This document shows, in pieces, positions 1 to 5,091 of a DNA stretch of 7,999 bases. The notes under the pieces are model-generated. The model had not been told where the DNA came from. It was given only the letters and a program-made list of their open reading frames with translations, and did not search any database. The stretch's first letter is position 1, and each line of letters begins with the position of its first letter. Origin of the DNA: Algoriphagus sp. (GTDB lineage: Bacteria; Bacteroidota; Bacteroidia; Cytophagales; Cyclobacteriaceae); the NCBI GenBank assembly GCA_023255285.1, contig JALRIY010000102.1, positions 1 through 7,999 on the forward strand, given 5' to 3'. The translations under genes and the position numbers were made by a program.

Positions 1-210
1 ATTGCGCTCTCCTGCAATCAGGTAGCCTTGCGCTTGCATGGCCTTACACGACTCAAGGTCTGCAAAAGGAAGAATCTCCGTGACGCCATGGGCCAAAGCA
101 GCCACCATGGTTGAGGTGGCTCTAAAAATATCTACTACCACCACCAACTTTCCACTCACCTCATGCAAGTGAATCAGCTCTGGACTGAAGCAAACTTCTA
201 CGGAATTCAT
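1..210 (-). CDS. comB: 2-phosphosulfolactate phosphatase (ComB-like), N-terminal part
   Basis: The first 70 codons are present; the gene runs off the left edge of the window. The ATG at 210-208 opens MNSVEVCFSPELI, followed by a hydrophobic strand VVVVDIFRATSTMVAAL (about residues 24-40) and a GERN segment at 67-70. The DxFRATsT stretch and the later GER are recalled hallmarks of the ComB family, Mg-dependent cytosolic phosphatases that convert 2-phosphosulfolactate to sulfolactate. In methanogens this feeds coenzyme M synthesis; the bacterial role is less settled. The start codon overlaps the gcvT stop in an ATGA arrangement (210-207), so it is probably translated by coupling behind gcvT. 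Family assignment is good for a fragment; substrate and cellular role are inferred. Confidence 0.8.
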   Translation of the reverse strand, partial: MNSVEVCFSPELIHLHEVSGKLVVVVDIFRATSTMVAALAHGVTEILPFADLESCKAMQAQGYLIAGERN

Positions 211-1304
211 TGCCCTTTGTATAGGGGAAGTTTTTCCACTTGCGCCTTCAGGTTTTTGTTTCGGATCTGAATGTAGATTTCAGTTCCCACTTTGCTGTAG
301 GCAGTTTGAACATACCCCATGCCAATGCCTACTCCCATGCTCGGGGATTGGGTACCTGAGGACACTTCTCCAATTACCTCCCCTGCTGCATCCACGATGG
401 GGTAATGCCCTCTTGGGATACCACGCTCCTGCATGATAAATCCAACCAACTTGCGAGAAACGCCTGCTTCTTTTTGTTGCTTCAAAGCTGCAGAATTGGT
501 AAACTCCTTGGTGAATTTGGTGATCCATCCTAAACCTGCCTCAATAGGCGAAGTTGTATCCGTAATGTCATTGCCATACAAGCAATAGCCCATCTCAAGT
601 CTCAACGTATCGCGAGCACCCAAGCCAATCGGCTTGATATCGTAAGCGGCTCCAGCCTTAAAAATCTGCTCCCAGACATGGGTTGCATCTTCATTTTTTA
701 CATAGATTTCAAATCCTCCCGCACCCGTATAGCCTGTTCCTGAGATAATTACATCCTTCACCCCTGCAAACTCTCCTACTGAAAAATGGTAGAACTGAAT
801 CATAGCCAAGTCTACTGGTGTGATGGATTGCATGGCGGCGGCAGCTTTAGGTCCTTGCACGGCAAAAAGGCAATACTGATCAGAAGCATTGGTTAGCGTA
901 GCTCCCATCGTATTGTGACTTGAAATCCAAGCCCAATCCTTGTCGATATTAGAGGCATTGACCACCAACATGTACTTTTCCTCCCCCATTTTGTACACAA
1001 TTAAATCGTCTACAATTCCTCCGGTTACATTTGGCAAACAGGAGTATTGCGCTTGCCCAATCACCAAAGTAGATGCATCATTTGAAGTTACTTTTTGAAT
1101 CAATGCCAATGCTTGTGGGCCCTCTACAAAAAATTCACCCATGTGAGACACATCAAATACACCTACTCCTTGTCTGACACAGAGGTGTTCTTCCATATCT
1201 GAACTGTAGCGTACAGGCATCATATAGCCTGCGAATGGCACCATTTTGCCACCAAGTGCTGCATGTAAGTCATTTAAAGGAATGGTTTTGATGGGTGCTT
1301 CCAT
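207..1304 (-). CDS. gcvT: Aminomethyltransferase (glycine cleavage system T-protein)
   Basis: This 365-residue protein is full length for GcvT (E. coli is about 364). GcvT takes the aminomethyl group from the lipoylated H-protein and, with tetrahydrofolate, releases ammonia and 5,10-methylene-THF in the cytosol. Visible family segments are LHAALGGKMVPFAGYMMPV near the N-terminus (13-31), FDVSHMGEF (50-58), GGIVDDLIVY (95-104, with the conserved catalytic-region aspartates D99/D100), GTGYTGAGGFEIY (189-201), GLGARDTLRLEMG (227-239) and RGIPRGHYPIV (294-304). The usual glutamate after GYTG is Ala here, at residue 195. The start fits the family N-terminus and lies about 26 nt below a good TAnnTTTG promoter element. 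The stop overlaps the comB start by ATGA, giving a two-gene unit. No other glycine-cleavage gene is in view. Confidence 0.97.
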   Translation of the reverse strand: MEAPIKTIPLNDLHAALGGKMVPFAGYMMPVRYSSDMEEHLCVRQGVGVFDVSHMGEFFVEGPQALALIQKVTSNDASTLVIGQAQYSCLPNVTGGIVDDLIVYKMGEEKYMLVVNASNIDKDWAWISSHNTMGATLTNASDQYCLFAVQGPKAAAAMQSITPVDLAMIQFYHFSVGEFAGVKDVIISGTGYTGAGGFEIYVKNEDATHVWEQIFKAGAAYDIKPIGLGARDTLRLEMGYCLYGNDITDTTSPIEAGLGWITKFTKEFTNSAALKQQKEAGVSRKLVGFIMQERGIPRGHYPIVDAAGEVIGEVSSGTQSPSMGVGIGMGYVQTAYSKVGTEIYIQIRNKNLKAQVEKLPLYKGQ

Positions 1305-1329
1305 TGGGTTGTTGTTTTTTAGTCGGTAG

Positions 1330-1337
1330 CAAAGGTA
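1330..1337 (-). promoter_or_regulatory. Bacteroidota-type -7 element for gcvT-comB
   Basis: On the minus strand this reads TACCTTTG, a full match to the Bacteroidota -7 consensus TAnnTTTG. It sits about 26 nt before the gcvT ATG. A T-rich run lies upstream around 1345-1353, but there is no clean TTTG at the usual spacing, so the -33 half is weak. The implied leader is only about 20 nt, which leaves no room for a glycine riboswitch. Confidence 0.5.
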
Positions 1338-1392
1338 ACCAATGCCAAAAAAAATGGTTTAGACCTAAGGATTTATTTTAACCCAAGCCCAT

Positions 1393-1419
1393 AAAAAAAG
1401 CAGCTCGTTAAAGCTGCTT
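1393..1419 (-). terminator. Intrinsic terminator of the IscA-like gene
   Basis: On the minus strand the perfect 8-bp stem AAGCAGCT/AGCTGCTT (1419-1412 with 1405-1398) closes a 6-nt loop. It is followed directly by a T tract ending at 1393 (plus-strand A run 1393-1399). This is a textbook Rho-independent terminator, 23 nt beyond the stop of the IscA-like gene, and it separates that transcript from gcvT downstream. Confidence 0.88.
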
Positions 1420-1441
1420 CAAGTATACTAATTTGGGTCGC

Positions 1442-1768
1442 TTATACGGAGAAGCTTTCCCCACATCCACAGGTACGACTGGCATTTGGGTTGACAAATT
1501 GAAATCCTTTGCCATTCAATCCATCAGAGAATTCAAGAGTAGTGCCCGCCAAATACAATAGGCTTTTTCTATCAACCAAGATTTTAACGCCTTTGTCTTC
1601 AAATACATGGTCTGTATCTACCACTTGAGCATCAAAACCCAGTTCGTACATCAAACCCGAGCAACCTCCTCCTTTCACAGAAACGCGAATGTTTTCCTGT
1701 TCCTCTCTCCCCTCTTCTTTTTTCAATTCGATAATTCTCTCTTTGGCTTTGTCAGAAACGGTGATCAT
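1442..1768 (-). CDS. IscA/SufA/HesB-type iron-sulfur cluster carrier
   Basis: This 108-residue A-type carrier protein has the three invariant cysteines of the family: C36 in GGGCSGLMYELGF, and C100 and C102 in TCGCGESF near the C-terminus. A-type carriers bind an Fe-S cluster or iron through these cysteines and pass it to apo-enzymes in the cytosol. The length is typical. Sequence alone does not decide between IscA, SufA and ErpA, and no suf or isc genes are in view, so no symbol is given. The gene is monocistronic: a strong terminator follows 23 nt after the stop, and it is divergent from the epimerase gene with 91 bp between the two starts. A TATCTTTG promoter element lies about 72 nt upstream of the ATG. 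Confidence 0.95.
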   Translation of the reverse strand: MITVSDKAKERIIELKKEEGREEQENIRVSVKGGGCSGLMYELGFDAQVVDTDHVFEDKGVKILVDRKSLLYLAGTTLEFSDGLNGKGFQFVNPNASRTCGCGESFSV

Positions 1769-1839
1769 ATCTTTATATCTTTACACTTGGATTGACGATT
1801 CTTCTGTCTTAACAGCAGACTTCAGAAAAAGATTCAGGA

Positions 1840-1847
1840 CAAAGATA
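1840..1847 (-). promoter_or_regulatory. Bacteroidota-type -7 element for the IscA-like gene
   Basis: On the minus strand this reads TATCTTTG, a full match to TAnnTTTG. A TTTT stretch lies 18 nt upstream, inside the first codons of the divergent epimerase gene, as a possible -33 element. The predicted leader is about 65 nt. For the opposite direction only a near match, TATCTTTA at 1776-1783 on the plus strand, is visible, and its -33 spacing is poor. Confidence 0.45.
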
Positions 1848-1859
1848 CAAATTAATGGC

Positions 1860-2273
1860 ATGAGGAAAATCGAACATCTTGGAATTGCGGTCGCTGACCT
1901 AAAAAAATCCAATGAACTCTTCCAGCGCCTCCTTGGAAACGCTCCCTACAAGTCTGAAAAGGTTGTTTCTGAAGGGGTTGAAACAAGTTTCTTTCAAGTA
2001 GGCGATACTAAAATCGAATTACTTCAAGCAAGTACAGAAGAAAGCCCCATCGCCAAGTTTATCTCCAAAAAATCAGAGGGCATCCACCACATTGCTTTTG
2101 ATGTGGCCGACATCTATGCCGAAATGGATCGACTAAAAGCAGCAGGATTTGAAATCCTAAATGAGATTCCAAAAAAAGGGGCTGACGGCAAAATCATCGT
2201 ATTTTTACATCCCAAAAGTACCAATGGAGTGCTTGTAGAACTGTGTCAAGAAGATTCTAGCACAGAAACCTAG
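1860..2273 (+). CDS. mce: Methylmalonyl-CoA epimerase (VOC superfamily)
   Basis: This 137-residue protein opens with MRKIEHLGIAVADL and is a small glyoxalase/VOC-fold enzyme that interconverts (2R)- and (2S)-methylmalonyl-CoA in the propionate-succinate route. It has two beta-alpha-beta-beta-beta modules, roughly 1-60 and 73-130. Likely metal ligands by family analogy are H6, E53 in KIELLQ, H77 in GIHHIAFDV and E127 in GVLVELC. The open frame extends upstream to 1689, but that extension runs antisense through the IscA-like gene and is unlike the family, so the ATG at 1860 is chosen; the resulting length is normal for the family. An out-of-frame ATG at 1855 ends after one further codon. thiL starts 54 bp downstream with no terminator between, so the two are probably co-transcribed. 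Confidence 0.93.
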   Translation: MRKIEHLGIAVADLKKSNELFQRLLGNAPYKSEKVVSEGVETSFFQVGDTKIELLQASTEESPIAKFISKKSEGIHHIAFDVADIYAEMDRLKAAGFEILNEIPKKGADGKIIVFLHPKSTNGVLVELCQEDSSTET

Positions 2274-2327
2274 TAACACAATTAAAACACTAATTTAAAT
2301 TGAGCTCACCCTATTAACTACAACCAC

Positions 2328-3356
2328 ATGTCTGAGAAAAGAACCGAAATCAGTGAATTGGGAGAATTTGGACTAATTGATCAACTTGCCAAAGGCGCAC
2401 AAATCAAAAACCCTTCCACCATCCAAGGACTTGGGGATGATGCTGCAGTACTAGCCTCAAGCGAACTGGTAACCGTAGTCAGCACGGACTTATTGTTGGA
2501 AGGGGTTCACTTCGATCTCTCCTACACTCCACTTCCTCACTTAGGGTTCAAAGCGGTGGCAGTCAATGTTTCCGATATCGCAGCCATGAATGCAATTCCT
2601 ACCCAGATTACGGTCAGTATTGCACTTTCCAATCGCTTCTCTGTAGAAGCAGTCAATGCACTATACGAGGGGATTTATGCCGCTTGTAAACAATATGGAG
2701 TGGATTTGGTGGGAGGAGATACTACCTCTTCTCGTTCGGGATTAATTATTTCCGTGACAGCGATGGGCCAGGCGAAGAAAGACCAACTTTCCTACCGCTC
2801 TGGTGCCAAGGTAAATGATATCCTCTGCGTCACAGGAGACCTAGGATCTGCCTTGATAGGTCTACAAATCCTGGAGCGAGAAAAGCAGGTGTACCTCTCC
2901 AATCCAGACATGAAGCCTGAATTGGAAAAATATACCGTAGTCACTGCACGTCAACTGCGCCCAGATGCACGCATGGATATCATTCATGAACTTCGAGAAC
3001 TTCAAGTGGTACCCACGAGCATGATTGATATTTCGGATGGATTAGCTTCCGAGATTTTCCACCTCTGCAAAGCTTCTGGCGTAGGTGCTACCATCTACGA
3101 AGACAAACTTCCTATCGACAAACAAACCTTCGATACCGCTGTGGAACTCAACCTAGATCCCATTACCTGTGTACTAAATGGAGGCGAGGATTATGAATTG
3201 CTTTTCACGATTGACCAAAAGGATTTTGGCAAACTGGAAAAGCATCCCGATGTGCATTTTATTGGTCATATCACCAAGGCTGCAGAAGGAAAATACCTAG
3301 TCACCAAAAGTGGGACTGCAGTTCAACTCAAAGCCCAAGGCTGGAAGCATTTTTAG
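2328..3356 (+). CDS. thiL: Thiamine-monophosphate kinase
   Basis: This 342-residue ThiL phosphorylates thiamine monophosphate to thiamine diphosphate with ATP, the last step of cofactor synthesis, in the cytosol. Conserved blocks in order are GLGDDAAVL (34-42), STDLLLEGVHFD (52-63), AVNVSDIAAMNA (78-89), VGGDTT (128-133), VTGDLGSA (168-175), a SMIDISDGLASE segment (231-242) and NGGEDYELLFT (284-294). These acidic clusters are the Mg-ATP and substrate-binding motifs of the PurM/ThiL family. Length and motif order are normal, so the gene appears intact. It follows the epimerase gene by 54 bp. No TPP riboswitch was recognised upstream. Its downstream region is where the insertion sequence has landed, 112 bp past the stop, so the coding sequence is untouched. 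Confidence 0.96.
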   Translation: MSEKRTEISELGEFGLIDQLAKGAQIKNPSTIQGLGDDAAVLASSELVTVVSTDLLLEGVHFDLSYTPLPHLGFKAVAVNVSDIAAMNAIPTQITVSIALSNRFSVEAVNALYEGIYAACKQYGVDLVGGDTTSSRSGLIISVTAMGQAKKDQLSYRSGAKVNDILCVTGDLGSALIGLQILEREKQVYLSNPDMKPELEKYTVVTARQLRPDARMDIIHELRELQVVPTSMIDISDGLASEIFHLCKASGVGATIYEDKLPIDKQTFDTAVELNLDPITCVLNGGEDYELLFTIDQKDFGKLEKHPDVHFIGHITKAAEGKYLVTKSGTAVQLKAQGWKHF

Positions 3357-3444
3357 CCAAAAGAATCCTAATTAGTTTACAATAGAAATGATCCCTTTGA
3401 AAAAATCACCAAAGGAAGAAGCATTTTTTTGTATTAGAGTTTTC

Positions 3445-3468
3445 TGTGGTCCGTGGTTTGTCAACAGT
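3445..3468. repeat. Degenerate heptad repeat tract 1, left part (interrupted by the IS)
   Basis: The sequence reads as consecutive 7-nt units of the type nGTnnnn: TGTGGTC at 3445, CGTGGTT at 3452, TGTCAAC at 3459, then the first three bases of the next unit. The tract is cut by the insertion sequence at 3469 and resumes at 4887. Spliced without the element and without one copy of the 5-bp duplication, the two parts make exactly six units (42 nt). No coding potential or function is apparent. Confidence 0.7.
3464..3468. repeat. Target site duplication, left copy (ACAGT)
   Basis: ACAGT abuts the TGACC end of the insertion sequence and recurs as a direct copy at 4882-4886, just outside the opposite GGTCA end. 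IS3-family elements usually duplicate 3-5 bp. Confidence 0.75.
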
Positions 3469-3519
3469 TGACCTTATGACCTTGCCTGGAATTGGTTGTC
3501 ACTAATTTGTCAAGGGTCA
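3469..3519. repeat. Terminal inverted repeat of the IS, orfB side
   Basis: It begins TGACC and shares the blocks TGCCTG (3483-3488) and GTTGTCAC (3495-3502) with the other end, then a looser AGGG-TCA block. The orfB stop codon (3519-3517) lies inside this end. Confidence 0.85.
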
Positions 3520-4437
3520 AGTTAAAATTAGTGTTTTGTTTGTAATCTTTTCTCTTGGTTGCTCAGGTATTCTTGGTTTTAATTTGAGCGTATATTCCAC
3601 CGTATTTCTATCTTTTTTTAGAAGGTTTCTGAACCGTACTGGTGAGATATTCCCCAGTGCCTGTTTTCTTCTCCGTGTATTGTGATCATACACGGCTTTG
3701 TCTTGGGACTCCTTCAATTCCTTAAGTGATTTAGGCTTCCAGGAATTCAAATAGCCATTATTTATCAGGTCATTTGTCTTTTCAGCATACGGATTTTCGT
3801 AGGAGTACATACACATGCTTTGGCTGATTTTGTTTCTTCGACATACCGCCTTGTAACTCTCACTTTCATATTGTTTCCCTCCATCGCTGTGATGGATCAA
3901 CCCTTTTAAGCTTTTAGACTGCTTGGCCTTATAAATGGCCTGCTCAAGTACCTGTACATAATTCTCGGCTACATTGGAATCATAGGCCCCATAACCAATA
4001 ATTTCCTGACTGTATACATCAGTAATATAGATGGTGTAAAGCTTGGTTTCCCCATACAGGTAATGAGCCATATCAGCCTGCCAGACCTGATTTATGCCAT
4101 TGATGTTCTTCTGCTCCAACAGGTTTGGAAACATTCTGGTGCCTGACTGAGTGGCTTTACCGTACCGCTTAGGATACCTTACCCGGAATCCTAGATCCAT
4201 GAAAACCGCTATACTTTTGTCCCGCCCAATAGGGAGTCGATCACCAAAATCCTCATACATACTCCGGCATCCTCGAGTAGGACAGCGCTTACGTGCTTTA
4301 ACCAACTCATCGCTGACCAATTGAATCACATGACCATCCAGAGCTTCTTTAACAGCGGGCTTTTTGTAGTATGCCTGACGGGTAACTTCAAGAATCTCAC
4401 AAGCGGATCTTACTGTAAATGAATAGGGATGTTTCAT
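3517..4437 (-). CDS. IS3-family transposase OrfB (DDE integrase core)
   Basis: This 306-residue catalytic part of the transposase has an N-terminal HTH_21-like region (about 20-95), then an rve-type integrase core. Visible catalytic residues are D122 in VWQADMAHYL, D185 in LIHHSDGGKQY and E219 in ENPYAEKTND. I count 33 residues between the second Asp and the Glu, against 35 in IS150-like proteins recalled from memory, with the gap just before the Glu. The ATG at 4437 overlaps the orfA stop as ATGA, so coupled translation is possible. Frame analysis instead suggests that most active product is the OrfAB fusion made by -1 slippage upstream, adding 12 residues (NFWRSSVQITAE) before this Met. The protein acts at the IS ends to excise and insert the element. 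Confidence 0.95.
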   Translation of the reverse strand: MKHPYSFTVRSACEILEVTRQAYYKKPAVKEALDGHVIQLVSDELVKARKRCPTRGCRSMYEDFGDRLPIGRDKSIAVFMDLGFRVRYPKRYGKATQSGTRMFPNLLEQKNINGINQVWQADMAHYLYGETKLYTIYITDVYSQEIIGYGAYDSNVAENYVQVLEQAIYKAKQSKSLKGLIHHSDGGKQYESESYKAVCRRNKISQSMCMYSYENPYAEKTNDLINNGYLNSWKPKSLKELKESQDKAVYDHNTRRRKQALGNISPVRFRNLLKKDRNTVEYTLKLKPRIPEQPREKITNKTLILT

Positions 4438-4817
4438 TTCAGCTGTGATTTGGACACTTGATCGCCAAAAGTTTTTTTTAAATCAGTTTCATACTCCTTG
4501 GAGGCAAGATCTACGATAACTCGAAAAAGATCTGCTTCCAGCGATTTTCGACCTAATGCCGCTTCAAGCTCTTTGATCCGGTTTTTGAGCTCTTGGGTTG
4601 TCTTTTCTTGACTGTCTTTTTCCATAACGATTCGGATTCCTTTCTTCAAGTTACCCGAATATCGGTAAAGCCAATTATAAATTGCTTGTTTTGAAAGCTG
4701 ATACTCACGCATTACTTGGGCAATGGTGAATTCCTTTCGCTCAATTTGTCCGACAATCTGTCTACGCAGCTCTTCACTGAACAGACGCTGTTGCTTAATT
4801 TGATAGGTGTTTTTCAT
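4434..4817 (-). CDS. IS3-family OrfA (helix-turn-helix DNA-binding protein)
   Basis: From the ATG at 4817 this is 127 residues, starting MKNTYQIKQQRLFSEELR. A nine-residue longer frame exists from TTG at 4844, but its extra codons lie in and next to the terminal repeat, so the ATG is preferred. The region TIAQVMREYQLSKQAIYNWL (about 31-50 from the ATG) looks like the HTH that recognises the IS ends. A charged heptad-like stretch follows (QEKTTQELKNRIKELEAAL), fitting the leucine-zipper oligomerisation region of IS3 OrfA proteins. Near its C-terminus the codons TTA AAA AAA ACT form the slippery site for fusion to OrfB. Unfused OrfA usually acts as a regulator of transposition in this family. 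Confidence 0.9.
   Translation of the reverse strand: MKNTYQIKQQRLFSEELRRQIVGQIERKEFTIAQVMREYQLSKQAIYNWLYRYSGNLKKGIRIVMEKDSQEKTTQELKNRIKELEAALGRKSLEADLFRVIVDLASKEYETDLKKTFGDQVSKSQLK
4473..4479 (-). promoter_or_regulatory. Predicted programmed -1 ribosomal frameshift site (A_AAA_AAA)
   Basis: On the minus strand the orfA codons read TTA AAA AAA ACT, so the heptamer A_AAA_AAA is in the correct phase for -1 slippage. The -1 frame is closed just upstream by TGA (4485-4483) and is open from there into orfB, so the slip can only occur in the window 4482-4437, which contains this site. An AAGGAG sequence (4499-4494) lies 14 nt upstream, like the Shine-Dalgarno stimulators of dnaX and IS911. A weak 5-bp stem, TTTGG/CCAAA, follows (4469-4449). 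From the ATG at 4817 the fusion would be 115 + 12 + 306 = 433 residues. Confidence 0.8.
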
Positions 4818-4831
4818 TTTGTTTGGATTTG

Positions 4832-4881
4832 TGATCCCTAACAAAATGTGACAACTTTATTCAGGCATTATCAAATGGTCA
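4832..4881. repeat. Terminal inverted repeat of the IS, orfA side
   Basis: Read on the minus strand it begins TGACC at 4881 and shares TGCCTG and GTTGTCAC with the orfB-side end at the same ungapped spacing (24 of 34 matches), followed by a looser AGGGATCA block. Confidence 0.85.
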
Positions 4882-4882
4882 A
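4852..4882 (-). promoter_or_regulatory. Possible transposase promoter in the IS end
   Basis: On the minus strand TTG (4882-4880) is followed after 20 nt by TAAAGTTG (4859-4852), seven of eight matches to TAnnTTTG counting the two n positions, which fits the Bacteroidota -33/-7 pattern. The orfA ATG lies 34 nt below. The first T of the -33 element belongs to the target duplication, so insertion site could affect strength. Short elements in AT-rich DNA arise by chance, so this is tentative. Confidence 0.35.
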
Positions 4883-4886
4883 CAGT
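4882..4886. repeat. Target site duplication, right copy (ACAGT)
   Basis: This is a direct copy of 3464-3468, immediately outside the GGTCA end of the insertion sequence. Because the target is itself a heptad repeat, a chance match is more likely than usual, but the copy is correctly placed against TG...CA ends. Confidence 0.75.
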
Positions 4887-4904
4887 CAACCGTCCACTGT
4901 CGAT
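4884..4904. repeat. Degenerate heptad repeat tract 1, right part
   Basis: This resumes the interrupted tract with three units: AGTCAAC at 4884, CGTCCAC at 4891 and TGTCGAT at 4898. The preceding GGTCAAC at 4877 looks like another unit, but its first five bases belong to the IS end. Confidence 0.7.
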
Positions 4905-4976
4905 AGCCGAGTCGTGGTGTGACATGGTCTAGAATCTAAATTTAAGTACGTTTTTAGGTGCCAAACTGCAATTGAT

Positions 4977-5004
4977 TGTGGTCTGTTGAACGTCAACTGT
5001 GAAC
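4977..5004. repeat. Degenerate heptad repeat tract 2
   Basis: There are four 7-nt units: TGTGGTC at 4977, TGTTGAA at 4984, CGTCAAC at 4991 and TGTGAAC at 4998. The first unit equals the first unit of tract 1, and nGTCAAC units occur in both. It lies 88 bp before the glycoside hydrolase start and has no coding potential. The rest of the gap (4905-4976 and 5005-5091) shows no clear promoter or terminator. Confidence 0.65.
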
Positions 5005-5091
5005 CATATCAACTGACTCCCTCGCATTATTGCGGATAATCCCTTAGCTTAATGTGTTGAATCATTTTCGAAACTCCCTAACCCTCTCCCA

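Larger units (their letters stand above)
3469..4881 (-). mobile_element. Complete IS3-family insertion sequence, 1413 bp
   Basis: The element is bounded by TGACC at 3469 and GGTCA at 4881, which gives the TG...CA termini usual for IS3-family elements. It is flanked by direct repeats ACAGT. The ends form an imperfect inverted repeat: 24 of the first 34 positions match without gaps, and similarity continues inward to about 50 bp. It carries two minus-strand frames, orfA (HTH protein) and orfB (DDE integrase domain), overlapping in the -1 relation with a slippery A run. Both frames are open and the catalytic residues are present, so it looks potentially active. It lies between thiL and a glycoside hydrolase gene and breaks neither. 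The subgroup cannot be named from sequence alone. Confidence 0.9.

Noticed and set aside
1305..1340. Glycine riboswitch upstream of gcvT
   Set aside because: The predicted leader is only about 20 nt and no aptamer-like sequence is visible.
1689..1859. Upstream extension of the epimerase frame
   Set aside because: It runs antisense through the start of the IscA-like gene, has no family similarity, and the normal-length protein starts at 1860.
2270..2345. CTGAGA near the thiL start, as in the TPP riboswitch core
   Set aside because: It falls within the first codons of thiL itself (MSEK), and the other conserved TPP riboswitch segments are absent.
3394..3430. CCTTTG/CAAAGG hairpin with a T run after thiL
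   Set aside because: The stem is only 6 bp with a 10-nt loop, and the T run starts 8 nt after the stem; too weak to call a terminator.
3497..4853. Shorter IS boundaries at the strongly matching GTTGTCAC/GTGACAAC blocks
   Set aside because: No target duplication fits there, and the inverted similarity continues outward to TGACC/GGTCA, where a 5-bp direct repeat does fit.
5005..5091. Promoter for the GH2 gene
   Set aside because: Only partial matches such as TAGCTTAA were seen, with poor -33 spacing; not supportable.
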